Positions 41,401 to 46,384 of a DNA stretch of 64,000 nt are shown piece by piece. Numbering within the stretch: the stretch's first letter is position 1; every line of letters begins with the position of its first letter. The notes below the pieces were generated by a model. It ran no database searches. It was not told the origin of the DNA and saw only the letters and a list, made by a program, of their open reading frames with translations. The position numbers and the translations under genes are program-made. Source of the stretch: Micrasema longulum (taxonomy: Eukaryota; Arthropoda; Insecta; Trichoptera; Brachycentridae); the NCBI GenBank assembly GCA_022494885.1, contig JAGVSM010000488.1, positions 1 to 64,000 on the forward strand, read 5' to 3'.

Positions 41401-42832
41401 ACACACCGAGTCCAGCTCTCTATACCCTGATACTCCGCACTCCTGGCTCTGCGACGGAAAGCTCCTTCGCCTCCTTGATCCTGTTCATCCTGGGAATTAC
41501 AAAATTTTCCAGGTTTGTTAAATATGTTACTTTCATGTTGCTTATTTTATTTTGCCTATGTTAGAATTAAGTTTGTATTTCCCTCTGCACGGGACACCCC
41601 CCCAGTGAGGGAACATTATTCTGTATAAAAAAAAGAATACAAACAATGTAAAAGTATAAATAAATAAATCTTTAATTATTATCATTTTTATACATGGTTA
41701 GTGAAGTAATTTAGTTTAAAAAGAGAGTCATATTGTATAATACATCGTATTTCTTCTATTGCAGGATCAGTGGAAGCGAGGTCAACCCGTAATAGTATCA
41801 GATGTGCTGAAACAAATGGACAAGGATCTCTGGACTCCGGAAAGTTTTTCTCGCGATTTTGGAGAAGATAAAAATGATCTCATCAACTGCATGACTGGTA
41901 ACGTCGTACCCAACCAACCCATGAAGAAATTCTGGGATGGCTTCGAGCAAACTACCAAACGACTGAAAGACGAGCACGGGGAACCCATGCTGCTTAAACT
42001 GAAGGACTGGCCGCCCGGAGAGGACTTTGCCGAAATGATGCCGACTCGCTTCTCCGACCTCACCCGCGCTCTCCCCCTCCAGGAATACACCCAGCGCGGA
42101 GGGCGGCTTAATCTTGCATCCCGCCTTCCCGACTGCTTCGTGCGCCCCGATTTGGGCCCCAAAATGTACACCGCATATGGTTCCGCCCTCCACCCGGGAC
42201 ACGGAACTACCAACCTTCACCTGGACGTGAGCGACGCGGTTAACGTAATGGTGTACGTGAGCGGGCCCAAGGACGCGGGCGAACGGGCCATGCGAGAGGC
42301 GTTCCGCGCCATCGACGAGGCCGGCTGCGACATCCTCACACGGCGTCGAGTGCGCGAGCGCGGTGAGCTGCCGGGCGCGCTGTGGCACATCTACAGCCCA
42401 CGCGATGCGGACAAAATCCGCGACCTGCTCAACGAGGCGGCCATCGAGCGTGGCGCGCACCCACCTCCGCACCACGACCCCATCCACGACCAGAGCTGCT
42501 ACCTGGACGCGACGCTGCGTGAGCGCCTGTACAAGGAGTATAAGGTGGAGGGCTATGCCGTGGTGCAGTGCCGGGGGGACGCCGTGTTCGTGCCAGCGGG
42601 CGCCCCGCACCAGGTACGCAATCTGCACGACTGCATCAAGGTGGCGGAGGACTTCGTGTCTCCAGAGAACGTGTCGCACTGCTTCCAGCTCACGCAGGAG
42701 TTCCGCGATTTGACGGACACGCACACTAACCACGAGGACAAGCTGCAGATAAAGAACATCATCTACCACGCCGTCAAGGACTCCCTGGACTGCCTGCGGA
42801 AGGCGGCCGCGGCGGCTTCCTCTCTCGAGTGA
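7737..42832 (+). CDS. Kdm3: Histone H3K9 demethylase KDM3/JHDM2 (JmjC), 5' end not seen
   Basis: Nuclear Fe(II)/2-oxoglutarate dioxygenase of the KDM3 (JMJD1/JHDM2) family, which removes mono- and dimethyl marks from H3K9. Ten exons join in compatible phases: 7737-8486, 10818-10910, 29275-29455, 32828-33019, 33109-35268, 36260-36404, 38126-38256, 39758-40061, 40994-41512 and 41765-42832 (stop TGA). Together they give about 1,846 residues: basic and Pro/Ser-rich disordered segments, a KDM3-type cysteine block ending exon 5, a C6 zinc finger in exon 7, an LLRLL motif in exon 9, and the JmjC domain in exon 10 with HLD and PHQ iron ligands. The KDM3 amino-terminal domain is absent, so the start lies in unseen exons. 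Two GC-rich exons each need a single-base frame correction. The order of the C-terminal domains and the close match to KDM3 make the family call secure. Confidence 0.95.
8510..8575 (+). repeat. Dispersed repeat, 'ATTTATATAGCGCCATTTT' family fragment
   Basis: Related fragments lie at 21637-21700 and 48328-48360. All share a GGATAA(TT)TAATATA... core followed by TTTTCGTAA and, in two copies, ATACCTC(A/G)AGGGC. This copy lies just past a Kdm3 donor and is diverged. No ends are defined, so the class is unknown. Confidence 0.45.
8663..9525 (+). mobile_element. Degraded PIF/Harbinger transposon with transposase remnant
   Basis: The termini are inverted copies: the left begins CCCGTAGCACACCTCCGCTG, and the right, read in reverse complement, begins CCCGTAGCACCCTCCGCTG. 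Between them, a + strand frame around 8878-9010 contains WVHEIN...KLGE...LCKEL...[16 protein letters not shown]. This matches the start of the Harbinger nuclease domain (family pattern WVHPI...RxxxGEF..L..EL..D...F..YFRMS..SF). Stops and missing sequence follow, so the transposase is a pseudogene and the copy is internally deleted. The target duplication is not preserved. Confidence 0.8.
10391..10718. mobile_element. 328-bp TIR element with TA target duplication
   Basis: Ends are inverted copies of TCGTGGGTATACTGGCAAAA, each flanked by TA (10389-10390, 10719-10720), which points to the Tc1/mariner/pogo superfamily. No coding sequence. It ends 99 bp before the acceptor of the 93-bp Kdm3 exon, so the insertion sits close to the likely branch-point region. 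Confidence 0.8.
10818..10910 (+). CDS. Kdm3: Kdm3 93-bp exon (deduced from splice phase)
   Basis: A GC-rich island in AT-rich intron. It has a pyrimidine tract ending CCGACAG at 10811-10817 and a donor TAG|GTATGT at 10908-10913. The previous exon ends with AG of a split Arg codon. The first G here completes it, after which 30 codons read [20 protein letters not shown]... to AFY, then AG again as a split codon. The next exon at 29275 also begins with the required G. Perfect phase on both sides, open reading and coding-like composition support a true exon, though I do not recognise its sequence from other KDM3 proteins. Confidence 0.75.
   Translation, partial: EPAVPAGSSLYRGGAGLGHGPTFAEAPRIL
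11213..11600 (-). pseudogene. LINE reverse transcriptase fragment with YADD box
   Basis: On the minus strand, [15 protein letters not shown] is readable around 11450-11500. This is the catalytic A/YADD motif of non-LTR reverse transcriptases. After a frame break, a frame at 11407-11213 reads [12 protein letters not shown] and [13 protein letters not shown], the spacing expected just downstream in LINE palm/thumb regions (K.K...N...G..IE.V..F.YLG). Frame breaks make it a dead copy. Confidence 0.75.
11601..14298. other. Kdm3 intron, mostly unassigned
   Basis: No exon recognised. Around 11700-11800 there is a TATTTATTATATATACG repeat tail shared with 36604-36740. A structured GC-rich element is described at 12270-12385. 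A mildly GC-rich stretch at 12880-13330 contains palindromic blocks such as ATAGTATACAATACTAT. A diverged piece of SINE family A is at about 13690-13760 and a diverged SINE family B tail at about 13640-13665. Confidence 0.45.
12270..12385 (+). repeat. GC-rich structured element with nested stems
   Basis: Within AT-rich intron, about 100 GC-rich bases can fold as nested helices: CTCCGA (12293-12298) with TCGGAG (12363-12368), GGCACA (12301-12306) with TGTGCT (12350-12355, one G-U), and CCAGA (12308-12312) with TCTGG (12324-12328). A (GCCT)n run precedes it. It could be a structured RNA, but a conserved block from a dispersed repeat (SINE or Helitron-like) is at least as likely. No second copy is obvious in this window. 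Confidence 0.4.
14299..14407. mobile_element. Short MITE with CTGGGCTG termini
   Basis: A 109-bp element. The left reads CTCCTGGGCTGGTATTCCGG and the right, on the other strand, CTCCCAGGGCTGAATTCCAA. The interior repeats GCGCGCTATA-like blocks in both directions. Flanks TAA and TAC are a near-match to a 3-bp duplication, hinting at Harbinger type. Confidence 0.6.
14463..14822 (-). pseudogene. LINE 3' end remnant, copy 1
   Basis: A minus-strand frame (14822-14562) contains [19 protein letters not shown], resembling the conserved C-terminal tail of many LINE ORF2 proteins (F...GP..WN.LP..I). It is followed by what would be its 3'UTR at 14463-14600. That 3' part recurs at 15850-15985, supporting a retrotransposed unit. 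Assignment to a LINE clade is not possible. Confidence 0.5.
15640..15815 (+). repeat. Dispersed repeat family C, copy
   Basis: Contains GGAATATGGAAGTCTAGGCA, a TTACAGGG...ATGACC...CATTG block, and ends near CATTTGGACAAACTCAAA. Further copies or fragments lie at 16873-17035, 40165-40205, 51875-52130 (+) and 55440-55640, 63810-63960 (-). The family spans introns and intergenic DNA and both strands, so it is a mobile repeat. I see no tRNA head or terminal inverted repeat. Confidence 0.65.
15850..15985 (-). repeat. LINE 3' end remnant, copy 2
   Basis: Nearly the same sequence as 14463-14600: GAGGCCAAGAG, TTGGGATAC, then ATATTATTAAAGAATACTAC and CATAAATTT...AATAAACAT. It is truncated before any coding part, as is usual for 5'-truncated LINE insertions. 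Confidence 0.55.
16873..17035 (+). repeat. Family C fragment with 68-bp tandem duplication
   Basis: A 68-bp unit beginning TTTCAACAGAGAGGAAAAAT and ending CTGTAAGCAT occurs twice in tandem, starting at 16873 and 16941, with essentially no differences. The second unit continues into GGACATACTCAAACATTGTTGAA, the 3' end seen in other family C copies. The lack of divergence suggests a recent duplication. Confidence 0.8.
17119..17355 (-). pseudogene. LINE ORF2 fragment (post-RT region)
   Basis: A minus-strand open frame reads [20 protein letters not shown] then GSEV, a highly conserved string in insect LINE ORF2 proteins after the reverse transcriptase core. The typical continuation is lost. A 79-codon fragment only. 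Confidence 0.75.
18340..18700 (+). pseudogene. LINE ORF2 C-terminal remnant with 3'UTR
   Basis: The + strand translation around 18575-18680 reads [18 protein letters not shown] then [15 protein letters not shown]. This is the classic C-terminal tail of CR1/Jockey-like ORF2 proteins (ARLWN.LP..I....S...FK..LK). Upstream in-frame stops show decay. A pyrimidine-rich 3'UTR follows to about 18830. Confidence 0.75.
18831..20840. other. Kdm3 intron, nothing recognised
   Basis: AT-rich, stop-dense in all frames, with a short CA-rich run at about 20096-20113. No exon, RNA gene or bounded mobile element could be supported. Confidence 0.5.
20841..21005 (+). repeat. Dispersed repeat family D, copy 1
   Basis: Contains CACGCCGTTTCCCCGTAAGG, GGTAGGCAGAGAGGAT, a TACA..TCTCGCTTCCT block and TTTGACATG. 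Copies at 28410-28600 and 54365-54515 share the same order of blocks on the same strand. Probably the 3' end of a LINE or a SINE; no coding part is seen. Confidence 0.6.
21481..22342. mobile_element. TIR element with iterated GGGTAATGGGAGC motif
   Basis: An 862-bp element flanked by TA (21479-21480, 22343-22344). The termini read GGGGAGCGCGGGGTAAT and, on the other strand, GGGGAGAGCGGGAGAAT. A 12-14 bp motif close to GGGTAATGGGAGC occurs seven times: 21491, 21508, 21925 and 22146 on +, and 22094, 22124 and 22320 on -. This resembles repeated transposase-binding sites. The TA duplication fits the Tc1/mariner/pogo superfamily. No transposase is identifiable. Confidence 0.8.
22345..23810. other. 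Kdm3 intron, nothing recognised
   Basis: No exon or RNA gene supported. A somewhat GC-richer patch lies at 23450-23760 and contains CGCAAGTCGCAAGTCGCAA, a short tandem run. The rest is AT-rich with stops in every frame. Confidence 0.45.
23812..23962 (-). mobile_element. tRNA-derived SINE (family A), copy 2
   Basis: Same layout as the copy at 6221: body with TGGGTGGTCTGTG and a tRNA-like head whose B box (GGATCGATTCC here, one change) lies near 23908. Head at the right, so minus orientation. The poly(A) end is lost. Confidence 0.75.
24095..24145 (-). repeat. tRNA-like SINE head (family F)
   Basis: The complementary strand reads GGTTGTGGTCCCGTGGCTAA and then a B-box-like GGTT-type segment (TTTGAATCGGG). 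The best copy of this head is at 46385-46480 on +, where the A box (TGGCTAGTG) and B box (GGTTCAAACTCC) are clearer. Another diverged copy is at 28225-28300. Confidence 0.45.
24345..24680 (-). pseudogene. Tc1/mariner-superfamily transposase fragment
   Basis: The minus strand reads [38 protein letters not shown], then after a frame break [11 protein letters not shown] and [13 protein letters not shown]. These blocks, in this order, match the middle of insect mariner-like transposases around the catalytic region (NKQN.R.W...NP....PLHP.KVTVWCA...GIIGPYFF). Frame breaks and truncation make it non-functional. Confidence 0.75.
24815..25725. mobile_element. Pogo-like TIR element hosting a nested hairpin MITE
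   Basis: The left end has CGTCGTTTTACGCTGGGGTT and the right end, in reverse complement, CGTACGTTTTGCGCTGGTTC. Near both ends, CGGCGTAAA(A/T) repeats. The TTTACGC...GGTTC terminus resembles pogo/Tigger-type elements. Exact boundaries are uncertain by a few bases. The element is interrupted by the foldback MITE at 24958-25302. Confidence 0.55.
24958..25302. mobile_element. Foldback MITE forming a long hairpin
   Basis: A 345-bp element with TA on both flanks (24956-24957, 25303-25304). The two halves are long inverted repeats, about 150-160 bp each. Shared arm blocks include CTGTCACATCCGA, CCACGATGATCAGTA, CAAGAAGACATATT and TTCTGCAGGGG. Only a short centre near 25130 is unpaired. Transcription of the host intron would put a long near-perfect hairpin in the pre-mRNA. 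The TA duplication and CAGGGTGTTC terminus fit a Tc1/mariner-type MITE. Confidence 0.85.
26491..26730 (+). mobile_element. tRNA-derived SINE (family B), copy 1
   Basis: The head has an A box (TGGCGTAATGG) at 26491 and a B box (GGTTCGATTCC) near 26535, separated by the tRNA-like AGCGCGTTTGCCTACCATGC. The body has TAGTCCCTGGACTGGTACCT and AAGATACGCTGCGATTGG. A second full copy is at 49355-49600; partial reverse copies are at 53311-53395 and 53920-54003. It ends with ATGATGATAATG-type simple sequence. Confidence 0.85.
26731..26800 (-). repeat. Inverted SINE family B head abutting the previous copy
   Basis: Read on minus: GTGGTGTAATGGTCAGCGC, CCTACCATGCAAGAGGTCT, GGTTCGATTCC. It is a second tRNA-like head placed tail-to-tail with the + copy, so the pair forms an inverted repeat with complementary heads about 200 bp apart. 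Confidence 0.75.
26801..29274. other. Kdm3 intron up to exon 29275
   Basis: No exon recognised. A diverged family F tRNA-like head lies at 28225-28300 and family D at 28410-28600. The remainder is AT-rich and stop-dense. Confidence 0.5.
28410..28600 (+). repeat. Dispersed repeat family D, copy 2
   Basis: Shares with 20841-21005 and 54365-54515 the ordered blocks TCACGCCATTTTACTGTAG, GGTAGGCAGAAAGGAT, ACATTCCTAGCTTCTTTC and TTAACATGACCAGGCTTA. Confidence 0.6.
29275..29455 (+). CDS. Kdm3: Kdm3 exon, Glu/Arg/Gln-rich helical segment
   Basis: Acceptor TTATTAGCAG at 29265-29274; the first G completes the split Arg codon from the 93-bp exon. Sixty residues follow, dominated by E, R, K and Q ([20 protein letters not shown], then [16 protein letters not shown]). 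They predict a single highly charged alpha-helix. The donor AAG|GTATAT leaves phase 0. The adjacent sequence is AT-rich intron, so the exon stands out by composition. Confidence 0.9.
29826..29880 (+). mobile_element. hAT-like transposon terminus
   Basis: The sequence CAGTGTTATTCAACCTGTGG followed by GTCGCGGTC closely resembles the 5' terminal inverted repeat and subterminal sequence of hAT elements of the kind called SPIN (CAG..GTTCTCAACCTGTGGGTCGCG). No matching right end or 8-bp duplication was found, so only a relic is claimed. Confidence 0.5.
30132..31186. mobile_element. Composite TIR element with internal direct repeats
   Basis: Termini: the left has AAGGCCGTTTTACATTGG; the right in reverse complement has AAAGCCCGTTTTATATTGG. 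Inside, two direct copies of a ~300-bp segment (30236-30536 and 30700-30996) share blocks such as TTTTTTCAATAAATAAATC, ACACAAGCAACAACAAATAA and AAGTTGACAGATGACA. They bracket the Penelope-like hairpin at 30545-30640. The GGCC-type ends suggest Harbinger, but the flanking bases do not give a clean duplication. Confidence 0.6.
30545..30640. mobile_element. Penelope-like terminal foldback, locus A
   Basis: A compact inverted repeat. The left is TTTTTTGGGTGATACC then TGTGTTGGATTAGTTCCG; the right contains GCCGAAACGTCGGAACAAAT, CCAACACACAC and GGTACCACCCAAAAAA. It shares these blocks with loci B (44095-44436) and C (56185-56480). At those loci they are the end of a Penelope element downstream of endonuclease-like codons. 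At locus A almost all internal sequence is lost. Confidence 0.65.
31491..31854. mobile_element. MITE, 'TGAGGAAGTTCA' family, copy 2
   Basis: Begins TGAGGAAGTTCAGTGG and ends GAACTTCCTCA, giving an 11-bp perfect inverted terminus. The body is colinear with 4757-5156. It lies in the Kdm3 intron between exons 29275-29455 and 32828-33019. Confidence 0.75.
31935..32109 (-). mobile_element. tRNA-derived SINE (family A), copy 3
   Basis: Colinear with the copies at 6221 and 23812. On minus it has a tRNA-like head with a B box (GGTTCGATTCC) near 32042 and the body block TGGGTGTTCTGTG. It ends in a short T-rich stretch on + (the A-rich tail). Confidence 0.75.
32828..33019 (+). CDS. Kdm3: Kdm3 exon, proline/histidine-rich
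   Basis: Acceptor CCCTTTTCAG at 32818-32827, phase 0. Sixty-four codons begin [20 protein letters not shown], pass through a Pro/His run and end [20 protein letters not shown]. Donor CCT|GTAAGT. Low complexity and likely disordered; the Pro-rich run is a possible SH3/WW ligand, which is inference only. Confidence 0.9.
33109..35268 (+). CDS. Kdm3: Kdm3 large exon with disordered region and Cys-rich KDM3 motif
   Basis: Exactly 720 codons in phase 0 at both ends (TTTTTACAG | GTTCAA... and GAG|GTGATT). The first ~450 residues are Pro/Ala/Ser-rich and GC-rich at the DNA level. QPLDLGIS near 33900-33925 resembles a PxDLS-type CtBP ligand (inference). A Lys/Ser/Glu-rich stretch at about 34600-34990 looks like nuclear-localising, phosphorylatable sequence. 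The exon ends in the KDM3 signature: [20 protein letters not shown], then [19 protein letters not shown] and [11 protein letters not shown]. These are conserved in vertebrate KDM3A/B and JMJD1C ahead of the zinc finger. Confidence 0.95.
35482..36148. mobile_element. Pogo/Tigger-like MITE
   Basis: TA on both flanks (35480-35481, 36149-36150). Inverted termini read CAGTCGAACTTGGTTAATAC (left) and CAGTCGAACTCGGTTATAAC (right, reverse complement). CAGTCGAAC.C.GTTATAACGA is characteristic of pogo/Tigger-type ends. Inside the left end, TTACTCGTTATAA repeats twice. The 667-bp interior is AT-rich with no transposase. Confidence 0.8.
36260..36404 (+). CDS. Kdm3: Kdm3 exon between the Cys-rich motif and zinc finger
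   Basis: Acceptor TTTTTCTAG at 36251-36259, phase 0 in, phase 1 out (donor GAAG|GTATTA). Translation [20 protein letters not shown] continues to [18 protein letters not shown]. The EEDRKLW junction formed with the previous exon is conserved in the KDM3 family. Confidence 0.93.
36604..36740. repeat. Retroelement tail-like repeat
   Basis: TATTTATTTATTATATATAC, AAGCCCATTACA and ACGAAGAAACAT...ACAAGAAAC recur in diverged form at about 11700-11800 and partly at 44570. Probably the shared 3' end of a LINE or SINE. The rest of the intron 36405-38125 shows nothing recognisable. Confidence 0.4.
38126..38256 (+). CDS. Kdm3: Kdm3 C6 zinc-finger exon
   Basis: Acceptor TTTTTGTTCCAG, phase 1 in; donor AAG|GTAATT, phase 0 out. 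The reading is [20 protein letters not shown], then [20 protein letters not shown] and DCYK. The three Cys-x2-Cys pairs and FNFHW...[10 protein letters not shown] are the diagnostic C6-type zinc finger of KDM3 demethylases, which is required for activity in the mammalian proteins. Confidence 0.96.
38462..39462 (-). pseudogene. Decayed mariner transposase in Kdm3 intron
   Basis: Minus-strand reading, with several frame breaks, gives in order: [88 protein letters not shown], then [20 protein letters not shown] and [18 protein letters not shown]. This is the full colinear order of an insect mariner (DD34D type) transposase from start to end. The usual WYGEFNRGR...REGRPKS region is shortened by an internal deletion. 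No clear terminal inverted repeats could be read. Confidence 0.88.
39758..40061 (+). CDS. Kdm3: Kdm3 GC-rich exon with apparent frameshift
   Basis: Acceptor TTTGTTTTCAG, phase 0. The first part reads [20 protein letters not shown] then [18 protein letters not shown], matching the KDM3 block W..C.....HE...L.LTQI..G. The last part must read [14 protein letters not shown] before donor AAG|GTAAGA, but in a frame shifted by one base. The exon is 304 nt, whereas both neighbours require a multiple of three. The shift lies between 39951 and about 40050, and the most plausible point is near 39945-39955. The DNA is extremely GC-rich (repeated GCGC), so a base-calling or assembly error is the simplest cause. 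Confidence 0.85.
40165..40540 (+). repeat. Retroelement debris in Kdm3 intron
   Basis: A family C fragment (TCTAGGCATTAACAGGACAT...) is at 40172-40205. A + frame at 40351-40536 then ends in [12 protein letters not shown], reminiscent of the W...A.DR..WR.L C-terminus of RTE-like LINE proteins. The match is weak and the rest of the frame is not recognised. Confidence 0.35.
40994..41512 (+). CDS. Kdm3: Kdm3 exon, acidic linker and pre-JmjC region
   Basis: Acceptor TTTGTCTTACAG, 173 codons, phase 0 both sides (donor CAG|GTTTGT). An acidic Ser-rich linker ([20 protein letters not shown]) is followed by family-typical [20 protein letters not shown] and [11 protein letters not shown]. The LLRLL string fits the LxxLL nuclear-receptor-box pattern noted in KDM3 proteins. 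Here it is a pattern match only. Confidence 0.94.
41765..42832 (+). CDS. Kdm3: Kdm3 terminal exon, complete JmjC catalytic domain
   Basis: Acceptor TTCTTCTATTGCAG, 355 codons and TGA. It contains [38 protein letters not shown], the iron ligands His and Asp in [11 protein letters not shown] (codons at 42218 and 42224), [19 protein letters not shown] and DHDPIHDQ-like [13 protein letters not shown]. The third ligand His is in [12 protein letters not shown] (codon at 42608), followed by [18 protein letters not shown] and [20 protein letters not shown]. All metal ligands are intact, so the product is predicted to be catalytically competent. The C-terminal length matches mammalian KDM3A. Confidence 0.97.
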   Translation, partial: DQWKRGQPVIVSDVLKQMDKDLWTPESFSRDFGEDKNDLINCMTGNVVPNQPMKKFWDGFEQTTKRLKDEHGEPMLLKLKDWPPGEDFAEMMPTRFSDLTRALPLQEYTQRGGRLNLASRLPDCFVRPDLGPKMYTAYGSALHPGHGTTNLHLDVSDAVNVMVYVSGPKDAGERAMREAFRAIDEAGCDILTRRRVRERGELPGALWHIYSPRDADKIRDLLNEAAIERGAHPPPHHDPIHDQSCYLDATLRERLYKEYKVEGYAVVQCRGDAVFVPAGAPHQVRNLHDCIKVAEDFVSPENVSHCFQLTQEFRDLTDTHTNHEDKLQIKNIIYHAVKDSLDCLRKAAAAASSLE

Positions 42833-43950
42833 AACTAAACTGTCTTATCCGCTTGTGATATTCCTTTAACGTTGATAATTGTTAAGATACTAGTTTGTAG
42901 GTTTAGTAAAGAGAACTCTCGGTGTTTTTTTTTTGTTTGGCACATTCTATCACGGAACTAAGTTCCTCGAAGTAATGTTTATTTTGCGCTATATATTTGG
43001 CGACGACTCGTGTCTTAATTGTGATACCGTCATTACTATGTAGTGAGCGACCGTAACCGCGATATCCTATGTAAATATTTGGATAGTGTAAATTGGTGTA
43101 GTATTCCTGATGATGTACATTAAGTGTCGGGACACAATGAATGCACGGTTCATCTTCCTGTCACTGTAGGATAGTCCCACTAGCCGGTTGTTGTAGTTCA
43201 CTAACTATAACATATTGCTCACGCTCACGCTCCCGCTCCCGGGATGCAGCGGATGTTGTACATATTCACCTAGACTTGTAAGTTTATGATTGCGCGTGTG
43301 TGTGTGACGCTGTATTGTTCCATGGATGATTTAGCGCTAGGAACCCTTTACGATAATTGGCAACTGGTACAAGATGACTGTGCGATGTAAATTGGTTTTG
43401 CAGTATTCTCGATGTTAAAATATTAACTGTCCACTTTAATACTCTTTGGATATAAGTGCTATTTCATTGAAAGTGCCAATTGTTTTTTGTTTTTTTTTTT
43501 ATAATTTCCACGAGAGGAGAGCGTGTGTACATAGCACGCTAGTCTGTTTGTTATTCGCTTGTTGATACGATAATTTGCGGATTGAAACGAGTCATCGTGA
43601 ATGGAACTGTGATTTGTTTAATTTTCCATTTTACTTCTCTTGATCTCAGAAGGTGAAATAACAACGATTTGTAAAACGTTATGTGTAATTATTTTGCCCA
43701 CCTTGTAATTTGCATTGGGAGGTGCATTTATTTTATTGTTTAATGTGGCCACTCTAGTTATAGTCCCACAAGACTTGTTATACCATTTACTACATTCTTC
43801 TTACCGACTACCTTTTGTAGATATTACTTTCTTCCTTCTGCATTAATAATATGACTATTCATACTTCTTGCCTCCTTTCATTGGGCAAGACAATTTTTTG
43901 TACTGTGTATATGTAAGAATATAAGTTGAAATAAAAAATGTTTATATTAA
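42833..43950 (+). promoter_or_regulatory. Kdm3: Kdm3 3'UTR and polyadenylation signal
   Basis: About 1.1 kb after the stop lacks repeats and ends with AATAAA at 43930-43935, the first canonical signal followed by intergenic repeat DNA. A short (CGCTC)n-like run lies at 43219-43238. The cleavage site is inferred to be 10-30 bases after the signal. Confidence 0.6.
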
Positions 43951-44094
43951 ATTCTCTTGGCTTTCATTCCTTTGACACAAATATCACCCCAAAATATTAT
44001 TTATATGTTGTTACCTAACAAAACGTTATATTTTTATTTCATTATTCTTTGAAACAATGGAATGCAGGTTTGCACGGTCACTCTTATCTATATG

Positions 44095-44436
44095 TTTCTT
44101 TTTTGGGTGATACTGTGTGTGCTGGATTTGTTCCGACGTTTCGGCTACCATTGCGGGAATAATAAAAGAGGCAATTGAAATATACAGACACCCAAATAAC
44201 ACAAACAAAGACGACAGGCTTAAATTTAACTCAACATGGTTCCCAGCACTACATACTAAAAAATGAATAGAAATGTGCCTACTGCCGACTGCGACATGGT
44301 ACAAATTACTAGTACCTAAACGCATATTTTTTTCTACCAAACACTTAGTTTACCCTGAAGATGGCTCCTGCAATAGTAGCCGAAACGTTGGAACAAATAC
44401 AACACACACAGTATCACCCAAAAAAGAATCATATTG
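44095..44436 (+). mobile_element. Penelope-like element 3' fragment in inverted pair, locus B
   Basis: Left end (44098-44150): inverted copy of TTTTTTGGGTGATACTGTGT...GTTCCGACGTTTCGGC. Right end (44351-44436): CCTGAAGATGGCTCCTGC, GTAGCCGAAACGTTGGAAC, ACACACACAGTATCACCCAA. Between them the + strand reads EAIEIYRHPNNTNKDDRLKF then NSTWFPALHTKK. This fits the C-terminal tail of the GIY-YIG endonuclease of Penelope elements (EAIEI......N...G..L...W). So the 3' end of one copy abuts the inverted terminus of another. Confidence 0.7.
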
Positions 44437-44574
44437 AGTGCAAACATATATATTTCGATGGTTCTACAATGACATAATTTTTATTATTTTTATTTCAACC
44501 TTTTCTGTGCTGCTAGGTATTTCTATGTGCAGCATCGGCTTAATGCTGCTTGGTATACCTGTATATTTATTTAT

Positions 44575-45240
44575 TTATTGACACTTTATATACATATACA
44601 ATAAATATACATATAAGGGCGGGCATATTGCCTTAAGGCAATTTCTTCCTACCTACCCAAACCGTTCAGTTTGAGAAAATTATAAATACATGGACATATT
44701 GAATCTTACAATTTTATACAAAAATTAAAAGCAAAGATTAACAAAAATAAATATATGTATAAAAAAAAAACACTTTACTATGAAGAGAGGAGAGGGGATG
44801 GGAAGGAAAGAAGAAGGATAAAGGAACAATTCAAATATTTAGATAGTGACATTTCAATCTCGACTTAAATGTAAATAAAGAAGGGGCGTCTCTAACATTA
44901 GTTGGTAGATTATTCCACAATCGAGCGGCTACTACTGTGAAAGAGGAGGCAAAAAAAATTAGAGCGATGACAGGGTATTAAAAGGGTTCTCTCGTTACTA
45001 GAACGAAGAGATAGTCCGTGTTGTGAAAGAGGTTGGATGAGCTGTCTCAGATAAACAGGCGAAGTGGGATTATTTAGAATATTGTGAAGAAGTGATAGAA
45101 TGTGAATGTTTCTTCTATGCCTGATACTGAGCCAGTGTAGTTGCGTGCGATACTCGGTTATGTGGTCAAATTTGCGAAGATTAAAGATATAACGAATACA
45201 AATATTCTGCAATCGTTCTAACTTATCAAGCAATTCAGAG
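44575..45240 (-). pseudogene. LINE ORF2 3' part with tail (CR1/Jockey-like)
   Basis: Minus-strand frame 45233-44910 reads LDKLERLQNICIRYIFNLRK, HITEYRTQLHWLSIRHRRNI and HILSLLHNILNN, the typical post-RT region of CR1/Jockey-like LINEs. Past a frame break it continues to the C-terminal SFKSRLK-type end near 44860. A 3'UTR with A-rich tract (44760-44770 as A run on +) and ATTT repeats runs to 44575. Truncated at its 5' end. Confidence 0.75.
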
Positions 45241-46384
45241 TAATTATTTTATGACAATTTTTTTTACTGTTGTCTTTTTCATACTTTGTATACCAAAATT
45301 AATAAAAATACAATGTAAATATGAACACAAATTAAAAATATTCTAAGCTAATTAACTTACACCCGACCATAACACCTAGGTGTACAGATGTAAAATTACC
45401 AAAACACCTGGTAACATAAGAGATAATTTATATGAGTGACAGTAATTTTATCCAGGACAACACACAGTGTTGGTGTTATTCCAACAAATTTCGCAGTCGA
45501 AGTGCAAACAGACGTTAATTATCATTTTTTGAATTACGAGCTAAGATACTGTGTTTTTTATTTTTATTTTACCCATTATTATTTTTTTTCATAATTACAT
45601 TCCAATATTTAGATCTTTTGTGCAATAAAATTGACTAACTTGAAAAAGTTACAATTATAACAGCAGTGGCGCGTGGCACTAACATACCTAATACATAAAA
45701 AGTTGAGGGATTATAGTTTGGCAGTATTGGTCGACTCGGTGGCCTTTAGTAAGTCTACAAGTTTGTGACCTTGAAATACTTATCACCCGCATCACCATCA
45801 TAAAAAATAAGCGCTTAATCGCTTATAGGGAATCTGAGAATTTTGATGAATTGGTATTTGAAAATTGTTTTCCTGTCGCTCTCTTACAAATGCCTCCCCC
45901 ATACTGTATGAAAAAGAATGTCAGACTAATTTTGTCTTGATTTTGATGGACGTTTCGTTGTTCCATTTCTTTTATGAAAAAATATCGAAATTTAATTTTC
46001 TGTGTAAGTTAGTTTTCAGTTTTTCAAAATTATTTGTCTTATTTGTATACCGTACGTCCGAAGACGGCAGATAAAACTGGGCACTTTCTTGGGCTTTTGA
46101 GTGGTCCTTGCTCCCATAAGAAACAATTTATGCCAATGGCAAACATCTATAGTGTGCAAAAAAGTCGCTCTAATCCAGGGAGAAAATATGGGAATACAAA
46201 GAAGAATAAAGACAAATCAGACGGCGTTTCCTCTTAGAATCTATGAGTTCCTTCTGTTGTGGTTTTAAAACTTACCCTTACTCAACTAAACTTTCGTACA
46301 ATTTGCTATGTTTTTCTGTCATATATTTCGAAATACAGGTCTGAAAAGTAAAATGAATAGTTAGATGAATTGATCATAATCAGG
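45241..46384. other. Intergenic DNA, nothing recognised
   Basis: AT-rich, no convincing exon, RNA gene or bounded repeat. Short open frames at 45865-46237 have no recognisable content. Confidence 0.5.

Noticed and set aside
41798..42769. Long open frame (323 codons) on the minus strand opposite the JmjC exon
   Set aside because: It is a mirror of the GC-rich coding strand; its translation has no family features, while the + strand is a perfect JmjC domain.
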